From positions 34,076,598 to 34,140,597 of the forward strand of contig NC_069138.1 in the NCBI RefSeq assembly GCF_026914265.1: a DNA stretch of 64,000 nt, given 5' to 3'. The notes beneath the pieces were generated by a model. That model ran no database searches and was not told where the DNA came from. It worked only from the letters and a program-made list of their open reading frames with translations. The translations under genes and the position numbers were made by a program. This DNA comes from Mya arenaria (lineage: Eukaryota > Mollusca > Bivalvia > Myida > Myidae). Of this stretch, positions 1 through 12,081 are shown piece by piece; the first letter of the stretch is position 1, and each line of letters opens with the position of its first letter.

Positions 1-360
1 TTTTTAATGCAGAGCCAAATGTATCGGACCAAAGGTCTCGTCATGGGACATAATTCAACAAGATTCCACAAAAGCATTACCACATACTAGTGAAGCTAAT
101 TTCTAGCGTTATAAGAAACCAAATGCCAAGTAAATTTGCAGTTTACGCCATGACATGCTTATTGGCGTTTACTCTCTATAAACTTATGAGCGCCTGTACT
201 GATACATACCATAACCGTCTAGTCCAAAAAGTGTTACTCTGCAGCTAACATCGTGGTGTCCGTGCTTATGTATTGAGATAGCGCCTTATATAGCTACATA
301 TATGTACTACCATAGGCGGCAGTATCAGTCAGTGAAAGACATTTACCATGCTTTTCATCA
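1..360 (-). repeat. Fragment of the tRNA-His array unit, inverted
   Basis: Read on the - strand, this segment matches the stretch of the array unit found at about 41090-41480 and 37190-37520, with shared words such as 'tactgccgcctatggta' and 'agaaaccaaa'. Here it lies inverted relative to the nearby tRNA-His gene, unlike in the array. The second duplication copy has the same arrangement at 24570-24940. No gene is seen in it. Confidence 0.6.
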
Positions 361-942
361 CTTTCACTGCTTGTAGGAATGACACGATAAAAATGGGACA
401 ATAAGATGTATTTCTCCAAAACTGTTACCTATTTTTAAACACGGTAAACGCGACGGACTGTTGCTGTATCAAAGCTCGTCAAAGCAAACGAAAGTAGGTG
501 CAGCTTAGTTGTGTGTTTTTTTAAATGTCAGGTATGATTGGAAAAGTGTGAACATTTTTATTGACTAGTTGTTTAACAATGGGTAATTAGCTGTAACGTC
601 GATTTTTGTTGTATATTTTTATATTTCTGTTGTGAATGATTTGTAACAATAAAAGTCTCGAAAACATATCTCATTCTTCATATATATAACATCGGTAGAA
701 GTTGACGGTGCTTTGCAATGTTGCAGATTTTGAGTAGTGTAATACTTATATGGGTATGTGTATGTGAAAACACTGTTATGAGTAAATGAATATAACGCTA
801 ACTGAGAAAGAGAAAGGTGTGGTACATGGTTACGAAAATAAGTGCCATTTTGTCAATTATATAGATCGTTTATGAGTTCAACATGACATCGGTCACGGTC
901 GTTTATATTAAAAAATACGAGTTTAGCGACTGATAGAAACAT

Positions 943-1014
943 TGCCGTGACCAGGATTCGAACCTGGGTTGTCGCGGCCACAACGCGAAGTACTAACCAC
1001 TATACGATCACGGC
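943..1014 (-). tRNA. tRNA-His (GTG)
   Basis: A 72-nt intact tRNA on the - strand. The acceptor stem GCCGTGA/TCACGGC is fully paired, the anticodon loop is TTGTGGC with GTG at 34-36, and the T loop is TTCGAAT. Discriminator is A; no CCA is encoded; G-1 must be added after transcription as is usual in eukaryotes. A run of six T lies about 28 nt past the 3' end and is the likely Pol III stop. It sits about 240 bp upstream of stomatin exon 2, antisense, probably inside that gene's first intron. Confidence 0.95.
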
Positions 1015-1254
1015 TATCTCGCTGAACTGACGGTGTGGTGATTTAGGCATAATAAGAATCTTATCAATGACTGACTTAAGTGTTTCAAGTGACCTGAACG
1101 GAAGCTGCCATATAATTTGTGATACAATACTGCCATGGTATAGGATAGAGATTGTAAAGGTTTAGATATTATAAAAGAGGTCTCAATAGATTTCTATGTT
1201 CTCTAGACTATGTGCATGTATCGATATTGTACAAGGAATTATTTCTTATTTCAG

Positions 1255-4200
1255 GAGGTGTAGACTCTGATGATGGAGGGGGTCTTGTCTGTTGTGGCTA
1301 CATACTCTGGGCTCTGTCTATGCTCGTTATCATCTGCACCCTTCCGTTTTCACTGTGTCTTTGTATCAAGGTAAGTGCAAGTTCAATCGGTAGTATCTAG
1401 CTGTATATACACGATATATGTCAACATCGGTACCCAGTATATTTATAACGTACACTTGGAATACAGAATGCAAATTGAATGCGGTAGCCTCTTCTTCAAG
1501 AATGTGAAGTTAAACCCGTTTGATTTGACGCATCAGACGATACAGATGCAGTCGAGAAGTTGCAGTTTAATCACAATAATACTTTACGGAGTTTCGCTAG
1601 CCTATCCACCACGGTATATTGTGTGAAGCAATCGAAACAAGATAGCATGGGTTTCGACGATGACATTTGTTAGAAAACATACACGTCTGCTATGCTAAAC
1701 AATGATTTGAATGTGCTTATTCATAATAATAATAATACATGCCCATAAATTTCCATCATTTTGTCTTATGTTAAGTATAACTGGTGAACACATCACGTGA
1801 TTTTTGCTCGTACCCCTTTCTAGCTTGGGCAACCGAAAAGTTAATAATGGACTTTTTCGTACACATACACAATCCATATACGGTCATCCTCTGCTTTCTT
1901 TTGTTCAATTGGTCATGTTGGAAACATACTGATAAGTGAAAAACTTCCGGCTAAAGAATGTCCGAAATATTATTAACATTTTGTTTGCATATGACATAAG
2001 ACTGCATGAACAACTTAAAAATTGTTCATCAAATCCGATTGGGCTGTTTCAAGCGATTTAAAAAATGTTATTATATGAATAATATGTGACTTTACCATGC
2101 TATCATTTTTTGTCCTGGTCAGGTGGTCCAGGAGTATGAGAGGGCCGTTATATTCCGCTTGGGTCGGTTATTATCAGGAGGGGCCAAGGGACCAGGTATG
2201 GTAAATCATAGTGACCAAAAACGCATTAGTAGTTTAAGGGGGCTATATATCAGGAAATGTGATTTAAGCGCATCATTAGTGACCAAATGTTTAAAAGACA
2301 CGAGAGAGTAAAAACATTCACAGTACATACCCTTGAAAGTTCAGTGAAAAGAATTGAAAAGTGATTTTAATAAAAAAGAGGTACAATAATGATTTTGTAG
2401 TTGTTGTTAAAGATTTTCAGTATTTCCATTTTCGCATTTTCCTTCTTAAAGTTCATACATGAATTCGTTTATCCGTTTTTTCAGGGCTGTTTTTCATTGT
2501 GCCATGTATCGACTCCTATACCAAGGTTGACCTGAGGACTGTGTCATTTGATGTGCCACCACAGGAGGTAGGAATGGTTTTAAAATTAAAAGCTGACCTT
2601 TATTTTTAAAAAATAAATTACTATATGTATCGTACATACATAATATTTGATTCGTTCGGTAACAGTATATTCTTGTTCTTTACTTTTCCTGCCAATTAAC
2701 ATTTTCAGTAAACCTGAGACTGATGTCAATAAACAGTTTCAATCAAACCGCGTCATTTATAAATGAACATTTATAGATAAACCACGAATAAACTCAATAT
2801 ACAATTTAAATAAAACCGAAACTGATGCCAATGAACAGTTTCAATATAATCGCGACTATTGTCAATGAACAGGTTCAATAAAACCGCGACGAATGGCAAT
2901 GAAAAGTTAGAGTAACATCGCGACAATTGTCAATTTACAGTTTCAGCCAACCCGCGACTAATGTCAAAGAACTATTTTAATCAACGCCAGACTGTTTCAT
3001 ACTTCAAAATGATCTCTCATCCACTAAAGAATGCTTATTTTTTTCTAAAGCGTATAGATTTTATTATTGAAATTTATTACTTGAAAAGTACCAAAGTACA
3101 ATTGCAATTTTGCCAGGAATGTTTACGATGACTTTATGACTAATAATACCTTGCGGATTTAAAGCATTTTAAATGGTTGGCGTATCTGGAAGGTTTAAAA
3201 GCCTTTAAATGTTTCCCAAATGTCAGAGCCTGGTTTACTGCATTAAACAATCAACTAAATGGAACGAATAATATCATCTAAACACCTCAGGGAAATTGCT
3301 ATACTTTTTTAGTTCCATTGTTGTTATTGCTTTCGTCTTAAAAAGTGTAGCTCAATCCACACAAACTAGTTATATCAAATATCAAGTTTAATAATAACGA
3401 AATAGAATAGTAAGTGCATAAACGACGCGACTACGTTCTTCACTGTGCGTAAAAGAGATACAAATTGTATCAACTTAAATTTGAATAAAAAAAATGAGTG
3501 ATTATCTCCAGGTATTGACCAAAGACTCAGTAACAGTTGCTGTTGACGCTGTGGTTTATTACCGGGTAAACAATGCGACCACGTCCATTACTAACGTGGA
3601 AGACGCTAACCGGTCCACGCGACTCCTGGCGGCTACGACGCTCCGGAACGTGCTGGGGACCAAGAATTTGAGCGAGATTCTCGCGGACCGGGAGGCAATC
3701 TCTCACCAGATGCAGGTATAGAAAAGCATGCCCTTTTTTACTTCAAAGAAGGTTTGAATTATTTATTTTGAACTGTTTTGGTGTTGTAAATATTATTGTA
3801 GTTACTCAAGCTCAGTTGTAAGCAAACTGTTTATTTTGCATATTCAGACGTCTTTGGACGAGGCAACAGACCCGTGGGGTGTGAAAGTGGAGAGGGTCGA
3901 GGTGTAAGTATTCACAGATATAAACTTTACGAGGGCTTTCTCAAGAATTGAGAAGATTTTGCCCGGAACGACGAGAGTTTGGTCTAAATCTAACAGAGTA
4001 GTCTAGTATTCAAAGGGTCAAGAAAACGAGGGTTTGGTTAAATTCCACAAGGGTTTGATCCTGAATAACTTTTGTTAGGTACACAATTACGAGATTTTTT
4101 TCGAAGTTTACGAGGGATTTGTCTAGATTCATGAGAGTTTGTTCCAAAATTACGTCAATTCACACCATACAAATCTGTTCTACGTCTTTAGGGATAAAGT

Positions 4201-5444
4201 ATTTCGTTTGATAAAAGTATGAAAAGTATGAAATTCTAAGCTATAACTTAAAAATATTTCAGTTCATTAATTTCAAAATTAGATATGTCTATAACTATTT
4301 ATGTTCATTCTTAAACAAAACTTTAAACATGTTATGTTTTACATTCCAGTAAGGATGTTCGTTTACCCGTACAGTTACAGAGGGCCATGGCGGCGGAGGC
4401 GGAGGCCGCACGTGAGGCCCGGGCTAAGGTCAGTTGAGTTTTTTGCAAGTTCAGAAAGTTATATTGTTATTTACTTGACATGGATTCATACTATATGTAC
4501 CCTTTCCCTTGTGTTCTATGTGCCCAAGAAGTAGAATTTGGTCCTAGGTGTGACCGAATGATGAACTTAATAATTTACTTCAAATATCAAATATTGTGAC
4601 ACACCTTGTTGGAAAACCTTATTAGTTGGAGGCAGTGGGATATGTGTCTCATACTCAATATTAGTTATTATATTTAATGTATTACATATGTTCACTCTCT
4701 GACAGCAGGTGTGTTACCTGTATAAGAATCGTTTTTCTTCATCCGGAACTTCTCGGGCCATTTTCCACCAAAAACAAACTCGGATGTATATGGATGGTTT
4801 GTCAGAAATCTTTACAGTTAACTACGCTGCAAGTAGATCGCGTAGTATTTTCAATTTAGCAGTTAAACCTTTTGCCTTTACTCTTGGATATCTTGATTAT
4901 TTATGCAAAAGTACACTTCATCGGCAATCAATTTAATCTTAGTAATACAAACAACACGTTAAAGCACTACAATTAATTCATACTATTATTAAAAGAGTAC
5001 GAGCTGCTTCGGCTGATGTACCGGCAAAATATCCGAGCTTGTTTTCGATGTAAATGGCCATGGTGTTCCGAATACGTTTTTTAGGATTTCTGAGAGGTGA
5101 GGCAATGAGATCAGTCCAATCAAAGTATCCATATATATGAATGCAAGCAAAAAGTCTACACAGTTTTCAACTATTCGTAAGCTTGCTTTTTTAACAAACA
5201 AAAAACATTTCCACATTTAACCACGGGGACAATTTCTCATCCTTAGGTGATAGCGGCGGAGGGCGAACAAAAAGCGTCACGTGCTCTTAAAGAAGCGGCA
5301 GACGTCATTATGGAATCTCCCGCCGCCATCCAGCTCCGGTACCTCCAGACGCTTAATACAATCTCGGCGGAGAAAAACTCCACCATCATATTCCCCCTGC
5401 CCATAGAACTGTTCTCCTCTTTCATGAAAAAAGACAGAGGGTAA
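1255..5444 (+). CDS. STOM: Stomatin-type SPFH/band 7 membrane protein, copy 1 (first exon outside window)
   Basis: Exons: 1255-1370, 2123-2195, 2485-2567, 3512-3715, 3848-3903, 4350-4428, 5247-5444 (stop TAA). All junctions are GT-AG and phases agree. The first visible exon starts two bases into a codon, so the start exon lies further left. Stomatins are integral membrane proteins bound to the inner leaflet; they oligomerise through the SPFH domain in cholesterol-rich patches and modulate channels and transporters. Seen here: a Cys pair in 'LVCCGY' at the palmitoylation position, one hydrophobic hairpin with a central Pro ('[10 protein letters not shown]'), then the SPFH landmarks '[20 protein letters not shown]', '[19 protein letters not shown]' and '[15 protein letters not shown]', and the C-terminal segment '[12 protein letters not shown]'. 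It resembles vertebrate STOM and STOML3 and nematode MEC-2; which is closest cannot be settled by eye. The last residues (FMKKDRG) differ from copy 2 (FTRKARGQ). Confidence 0.93.
2700..2995. repeat. Degenerate minisatellite in stomatin intron (~35-bp unit)
   Basis: About eight imperfect units built on 'gtcaatgaacagtttcaat' followed by 'aaaaccgcgac' recur through the intron between the third and fourth visible exons. The paralogous intron has the same array at about 27165-27455, so it predates the gene duplication. Its GC-containing 'ccgcgac' motif contrasts with the AT-rich surroundings. Confidence 0.7.
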
Positions 5445-6080
5445 CAGGAACACAGTTTTAGTAGCGGTGGTGGTTTAAAAATATGTTAGTGTGATGAGAA
5501 TTCGAGAAATAAGGTTGAGATATCCATCTCTTTGTCCGCCCATTTGCTTTCTATTTGTGGAACCCATGAGTTTTGAATTACTCTACAAAATGAAGTTATT
5601 CTTAACAGCAGTATGCCTTTACTACTGGAATAGCCAGGGTCCCGAGGATAACCATTTTGGTGTATTACTCATTGTATTTGTAAAACAACATTGATTCTAG
5701 CCTTTAACGAATTTAGACATTGGGTTTGAGTTGAGCTTTTCAACATGAAGATCCCGTTCAAGAGCCTTTTGTGTTGAATATCGTGGTAAATGGAGGTTTG
5801 GTGGAATATAAATATAGCTTGTTTTTCCTTTGGAAAGTCTTAAATATGTATGAGTAATTACATGTGTGTCTGCATTAGTCAAGTTGTACAGTGAGCCTCT
5901 TATGCGCATATATCTAATCATATCTATATGTGTACATTATCTTTTCTCCGTGAGTTGTCATACGAGAGGTTTTATCTTGTCTAACATATTCAGTTCATGT
6001 TGCTCATTTGAACTCTGGGTTGATAATACTCTTATAGCATACCTCTAGTTACTCAGCCCTCTAGGGCGGGCAGACGCTTA
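5445..6080. other. 3' flank of stomatin copy 1, no gene seen
   Basis: This includes the 3' untranslated region. It aligns in pieces with 32305-33004 downstream of copy 2. No confident polyadenylation site or coding segment is visible. Confidence 0.5.
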
Positions 6081-6377
6081 CAGGGTGAGATATCACGCGG
6101 AAGCCAAAATTTCAACTTGACGGAATTTTGTAGGAAGATGCAACACTAAAATTTTGGCCAAGAATTGCATCATTAAAATACAAGCAAATCTAAAATAATT
6201 TACGCGTGTAGAAGCAGAAAGTAGCATAACCTTTTAAAGGTTAAGAAATATTTTCATATTTTTTCTGTCAAAAAAGTTATTTAGAAATTAACGTCACTTA
6301 CTTGTTTGTTTACGTCGGTTGTGACCTGTGGTGACCCATGAGAGAACCCTTTTGAAATCGCGTGATTCCTTACCCTG
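6081..6377. mobile_element. Short terminal-inverted-repeat element (MITE, possibly hAT-like), copy 1
   Basis: The left end cagggtgagatatcacgcg and the right end cgcgtgattccttaccctg are inverted repeats matching at 16 of 19 positions. The 297-bp interior has no coding capacity. The paralogous element at 33005-33260 has cleaner ends, which supports the boundaries. The CAGGGTG start is reminiscent of hAT ends, but I see no clear 8-bp target duplication, so the superfamily is uncertain. Presence in both duplication copies means insertion came first. Confidence 0.65.
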
Positions 6378-6399
6378 CTCAACATAAATGCTTTTTTTT

Positions 6400-6990
6400 G
6401 TTACTAATCTATAAATATTCTTTCTTTACTTAGCTTACCGTTTTTAACAGTACAATTTTCTTTGTTATCACAACTGGTATTCGTTATAATTAAATTATAA
6501 TAACTGTTTACATAAGTTTTATTTTTTGCAGCACCATTTTTCTTCGTTAGCATTTAACTATGACCGTTATTGCTTTACACCGCTGTGGGTTTCCTTAACA
6601 TTATAACTGTTCTTTCGGGACATAACTGTTTTTCCTTAACATTATAATAATTCTTTCCTTACATAAATGGGGACTTCCATAACATTATAACTGTTATTTC
6701 TTTACATAGCTGGGGTTTTCCTTAACATTATAATAGTTCTTTCTTTACATAAATGGGGATTTCCTTAACATTTTAACTGGTTTTCCTTAAGATTATACCT
6801 ATTCTTTCTTAACATAAGTGTTGTTTATTATCATTAAACTATAAATGTTCTTTCTCTTAATAAATGTTTTTCAGTAACATTTCCACTGTAAGTTCTTAGG
6901 AAAAGTATTTGTCCTGAATATCTTACGTACGTTTTTTTACGTGACTGTTTTGCCTTAACATAATGTAAAACTGTTCTTCCAATACCATAT
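6400..6990. repeat. T-rich low-complexity repeat zone
   Basis: Repeated imperfect words such as 'ccttaacattataactg' and 'ttctttctttacataa' follow each other about ten times. The equivalent zone downstream of copy 2 is about 33280-33850. No gene is seen. Confidence 0.65.
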
Positions 6991-7960
6991 GTGTTTCACT
7001 TATACATATTTACATGTTAGTATAATACTGAAATATAACACATGGTGCTTTGCTCATTTTATTAGTTCCATAAAAAAATAAAACTTTTGACTATTTTACT
7101 CTTCTCTGAAGTAAGTGCCATTCGCTATACTGCTGTTTATTGTTGCTCGCCTGTTTCATTCGTAACAACTCGGTCATCTCCGGCAAGCTTCGGGTTGGAC
7201 CTCATGAATTGGCTTCAAAATATACGAACATGTGATGAGGTGATTAACTCAATTATCATTACAATAAGTAGAACCATTCGAGAACGTACGAGTCTTGCGG
7301 TTTCCAAAACTTTGGGCACAATCGTTCAATACGTGAAAACAAAATTGGAAAATGTATATTGTTGTCATTCTATTTGTTACATATACCACACGTATGGAAG
7401 CGTATATCGTGTATAATAAAAATATGATAATGTTCTCTTGTCGAATTGTTTTATGTCGACTTAACGCGTTACTTTGTCAACATTATGTCGAATTCTGTTA
7501 CTTGCTAACTGGATATGTTGGGTCGAATCAGGTTAGACATGTTATGTCGACTTAATGATAAATGATAAATCGACAAAGTATTATATCAAAATATCAATCT
7601 TAATATCCACTTTATATGTGGAGAAGTCAGCATAAATTTGCCAGCATGTTATGATGTATGTAGCTCGTAATGTCGACATGAAACTTTTCGACACAAGACT
7701 ACATGATGACGTCATCAGTACACACAATATACGCCTCCATAGACATGCGCATTGGTTTCTTCGCTTTATAAATATATAAATCAAAACTTGTTTATGTATT
7801 TTACAACTCATTTTATATGTCTGCTTTAATATCAACAGAAAACACACTGTATAAATGCTCTTTGATTCAATGCAAGTAAATTCTCAATTTATTTTCCTTT
7901 TTGGGTCAGTAATTTAATACGTGATTGATGCCGGACGTTGCTGATAAAAGACATAAAATG
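6991..7960. other. Non-coding part of the segmental duplication
   Basis: Alignable to the flanks of the extra sequence at 34219-35449 and on to about 36000 in the second copy. Open frames here are short, carry no recognisable domain and are not preserved in the second copy. Confidence 0.5.
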
Positions 7961-8612
7961 TATCTTTACTCCGATAACAGTAACATTATCGTATAAAATA
8001 ACGAAATTTTAATGAAATTGCAATAGTTTAGCCTTATATTTACGGCTAATATTTATTTGCATTCATTATTTGATACATATTCGTCGTAACTTATATTATT
8101 GATATGTATTCCTCATTTCTGTGCTAGAAGTTGAGTATCTTATAATATAGGGTGCGGTTATCTAGGTACAAAGGCGCATTTCTATTTACTAGTTATTAAA
8201 CAAGGGATGTTTAGTTGTTGCGTCACTTTTTGTTGTATATTTGTATATATCTGTTGTCAATGTCTAGCGTATCTATAAGTATCATCTTTATTCCATATAA
8301 TAATAACATTATCATATATAATAATGAAATAATAATGAAAGAATAATGAACTATAAATGAAATGAAAATACAATAATGTAGTCATTCAAGGATGTGCAAT
8401 AGTTCAGCCTTATATTTACGGTTGCGATATATTTTTATTTGCTATTTGATATACGTCGTAACTTATATAATTGATATGTATTCCCAATTTCTGTGCTAGA
8501 AGTTGAGTATTTTATAATACAGTGTGCGGTTATCTGTGGTTACAAAACCGCATTTCTATTGATAAGTTGTTAACAAGGGGTATTTGGTTATTACGACACT
8601 TTTTGTTGTCAA
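7960..8612. repeat. Tandem duplication, ~365-bp unit, copy-1 specific
   Basis: Two consecutive units share 'ttagccttatatttacgg', 'ctgtgctagaagttgagta' and 'actttttgttgt' in the same order (about 7960-8262 and 8275-8612). The second large duplication has only one such unit (about 36110-36480), so this local doubling happened after the block was copied or was lost there. Confidence 0.7.
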
Positions 8613-8926
8613 TGATTTGTAACAATAAACGTCTCTCAAAAATGTCTTATTCTTTATATATAGCATTGGTAGAAGATGACGGTAACGATGTAACTTTGAT
8701 AAGTGTAATACGTATATGAGTATATGCATGTAAAAACACTTAAATTAGTAAATGGGTTAAATAATTATTAGGAAAGAACAGTATGACGTATGGGTACGAA
8801 AATAAGTGCCGTTTATGACTTGTGTATACAGTTTAACATGACTTCTTAAACGGTCATGGTCGTATAACCTGCCCAAATTATTGAAAAAATTAGGTTCAGC
8901 TATTAGATTGCGACTGACATAGACAA

Positions 8927-8999
8927 TGCCGTGACCAGGATTCGGACCTGGGTTGTTGCTGCCACAACACGAAGTACTAACCACTATTACGAGCTCTGC
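8927..8999 (-). pseudogene. tRNA-His pseudogene
   Basis: The 3' half matches the tRNA-His copies, but the T loop reads GTCCGAAT instead of GTTCGAAT, the anticodon-stem region has several changes, and the 5' acceptor strand has become GCAGAGC so it no longer pairs with TCACGGC. One extra base lies near the A box. The intact counterpart in the second duplication copy is 36771-36842. Confidence 0.85.
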
Positions 9000-9164
9000 T
9001 AACGCGCTGGACTGATGATTACGCGACATGGGCCTTATAAGAGTCTTATCAATGACTCAAGTGTCTCAAGTGACCTGAACGGTCACAGAATGTGTGATAA
9101 CACACGTGTCAGCATTGGTCAGAGATGGCATATGACTTATTTGTAGGTTTTCTAGTGTACCAGT

Positions 9165-9585
9165 TCAGGTAGACGGTCATGCGATCAAGTCTGGTGAATA
9201 GAGCTGGTTACTAGGAACTTCAGGGAACCTACTATTTGGTGGCTGCATTTACCACATAGCATTCCTATCAATCTGTGTTTTGACAATGGCCTAGATGTTT
9301 GGCATCGTCAGGCAATTCTCACGTATGAGAAGATCATCTGTGATTAAAGTAAATGAAGTTGATCACACCGATGAACATAATAAATGGTGATAAATTGGTT
9401 ATTGTTAAACATTGGATCATTCTTTTAAATATTGTGTCAAGTCATAAGGCAAGAAGGCCTGAGGAAAATTATATATAAGAGTGTTCCATATAAGTTGAAA
9501 GACACTCATCGAACTGACAGCCGGCACATACAACTATGGTCAGAGAAGTGAAGTCTTGTTATCATTTGATATCCAATGGTATATT
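9165..9585. repeat. Dispersed ~400-bp repeat, copy 1
   Basis: Matches 21035-21425 in direct orientation, with shared words 'tgtttggcatcgtc', 'atctgtgattaaagta' and 'cataaggcaag'. No coding frame is kept between the copies and no terminal repeats were seen, so its class is unknown. Confidence 0.65.
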
Positions 9586-11375
9586 GTACAACATAATTCA
9601 TTAGTGTTTTCTGTCCTTGGTGATATACATATACGGGCTTTATTCATTATTCCCATAAGGTCAGCTAGGTCCACAATAGTCATTCTCTTTATATCAGTTA
9701 TTCAAACATAGAAATCAATTAGTTAAATGTTAATTTGTTCGTAGCAATTCGTATATTTGAATACTTTGCATAAAGTGATATTCAGATTTACTTTTTAAAT
9801 TCTGCAGCTGTCAAAATATAACGATTTTGCGCATTGGCCCTGTTTTTGGGACCAAACGGTATCAACATGATAGCCACTTGTAAAGAAATATGTTTTCCGC
9901 TTAGCATGGACAATATTTAAAAAAAGACGTAAGATTAAAATACTTACAGCCTTTTGTAAAGTTGTATCGATGCCTTTATGCTTGACCCAGTAACAGAAAG
10001 TGACGTCACAAGTCACGTGGGTTTACCACACCGATAATTGACAGTGAATGCTGATCAATACAAATCGGGGAAATCTTAATTACGAATATACTAAAAATAC
10101 AATAATATCATGAATTCTAGTATAAAATTGCACTTATGTCACTAATTTAATGCAAAGTGTGAATTTCAAATGCAGACTAGCTTTGTCTAATGTGACAAAA
10201 GGTCGATACCAATTACATTACCACTTGTAAAGAGATCGTATTATATGATCATAAATAATGAGTCACCGTAGGTTTTATGTTCTATAGAACCAGAAAATCG
10301 TTGACTTTTTAAGGAAGTTATCTACTTCGGTATCACATGTCCAAGAATCTGTAGGTATATAAAAAATGATGATTGACCTCGTAGGAAAAACTCTATTGAA
10401 ATGTTATTTTTCGCTTATGGCAAATGAGAAACTGATTTCCTTGCAATATTGTGATAGTGCCATGTTCTCTTTCACGTGTCTTTCGTACACTATATTTATT
10501 GATATGAAAGGGAACCGAACTCATCTGATAAGTATAAAATATTTATCAATTATATCAAAGCAGCAGATATTCCTTGAGGATATTTCATTGACAAGATATA
10601 GTGCTATATTGTTGTGTTATTTCATTGACCAAGACATGTCTTTTAAGCATCATCATTTCATAGTTTATACGAAAAAAACACATGTCTAAGTATATAGTAT
10701 GAATCGTCACATTTGTATACACTGATACATATGTGTACATTCAGGTAACTGGTAACATGTCTTGAAACATGTAAGTATGATTGAAGATGACAGAGATTAC
10801 AGATCATTTGTTCGGCTTCCTACCTCCAACACTGAAATACGCAAGTATAAATTTTCCGGTGTGTGCGTTTGGGTAGAAATGGTTGTGCAGACATATTATA
10901 TTTCTATGGACTTTTTGTGCTCATTTATGTTATGTTGGCAGAATCATAGCAAATATTTGAAAGGTTATATTCAGATTTTGTTGCACTTCTTAAACGTCTT
11001 TGAATACTTTGACAGCTGTTGATACCAGGCAATACTTATAGTTATGATTAGGATACAAAACTGATTTACTCTTCTAGAGTTGCTGAAACAATACTCCGGG
11101 GACTTTAGTAATCGTGATTTCCTGTACATAATGTGTAAGTTATTGATAATAGGATAGTAAGTGCACTTACAAGGAGAAATATCCCAGGTGCCTGGTGTTA
11201 TGATTGTTAATTAAGCTGCTAATTTACCTCTTTGTATCAGTTGGTCAGACGAAAATCGAAACCTAATTATGAGTGTCTCTATGAAGTAAAATATTTTTAT
11301 TTAAAGAGTGCATGTATGTGTTATTCCCCGTAGTTTCGTTGTATCTTTTTTGTTACAACAATGAGCTTTCTCCCC
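9586..11375. other. Intergenic, no gene supported
   Basis: AT-rich sequence with only short isolated open frames. The longest (10366-10689, 107 codons) has no recognisable domain and a composition like the surrounding non-coding DNA. The 14-bp palindrome 'gtaagtgcacttac' at about 11158 recurs at about 38100. Confidence 0.4.
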
Positions 11376-11379
11376 AATA

Positions 11380-11640
11380 CCATGATGTCTACCAATACGA
11401 CAAATGAGACAAATTGGAACTTGTACAGCGGGAATGCTATTAAGCAAATGTAATGTATTTCTCACTGTGTTTTTTTCACGCTGAATCACAGAGGAGAGAT
11501 GTTCTGAGTGTCTGCTAAGCTTTGATCAATATCATCCAAACTGTGCCTTATACTGAGAGCATTACACTCACACTACTGTCCATTTCTAAACTGGAGCATT
11601 TTGTGAAATATTATAGCTCTGTGGACACAAGACAAAGATA
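11380..11640. repeat. Block R, copy 1 of a repeated segment upstream of stomatin first exons
   Basis: Related to 12955-13240, 17335-17450 and 18590-18780, with shared words such as 'ttaagcaaatgtaatgt', 'gatcaatatcatccaaactg' and 'aaactggagcattttgtg'. The other three blocks precede a stomatin-type first exon by about 0.8 to 1.5 kb. No first exon was found after this one. Confidence 0.6.
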
Positions 11641-11802
11641 GATCTGGTTAACTTTAAGAAATGTTCTTTTCGACTTTACATATTATGTTGTTGTTTTTTG
11701 AGGATTTGCTCAAGCGTCATTTATTGCTTTAGTAGTACATTTTAGAATGTGACTATTACCGAGTTAATGCAAATATCAGTTGTCATTACATCTGACGGAT
11801 TC

Positions 11803-11861
<59 letters not shown>

Positions 11862-11966
11862 TAATAATAATAAGATATGATACATAATTTGAATAATAAT
11901 ATTAATTATTATTATTATTAATATCATTATTATAAGTAGTAGTATTGTTAGTAGTAGTAGTAGTAT

Positions 11967-12005
<39 letters not shown>

Positions 12006-12016
12006 AAGTAGTAGTA

Positions 12017-12080
<64 letters not shown>
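11803..12080. repeat. Compound trinucleotide microsatellite (AAT)n/(AGT)n
   Basis: About 70 bp of AAT repeat, a short AT palindromic spacer, then about 145 bp of AGT repeat with a few interruptions. The long Tyr/Thr/Leu-repeat frames on the other strand are artefacts of the triplet period. Confidence 0.97.

Positions 12081-12081
<1 letters not shown>

Larger units (their letters stand above)
1..9130. repeat. Segmental duplication, copy 1 (tRNA-His + stomatin)
   Basis: This block matches 24540-36990 in the same order: an inverted array fragment, a tRNA-His gene, stomatin exons 2-8, a short inverted-repeat element, a T-rich low-complexity zone and a second tRNA-His. The offset is about 24.45 kb over the first 3.7 kb and then grows, because the second copy has extra insertions. 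Introns are alignable by eye along their whole length with scattered substitutions and small indels. The left edge is cut by the window. Confidence 0.85.

Noticed and set aside
4301-4534. Frame through stomatin exon 6 reading '[10 protein letters not shown]'
   Set aside because: It is the wrong frame of the exon at 4350-4428; the phase-correct frame gives [19 protein letters not shown].
10366-10689. 107-codon frame on the + strand
   Set aside because: Composition matches surrounding AT-rich DNA, no domain or splice context is seen.
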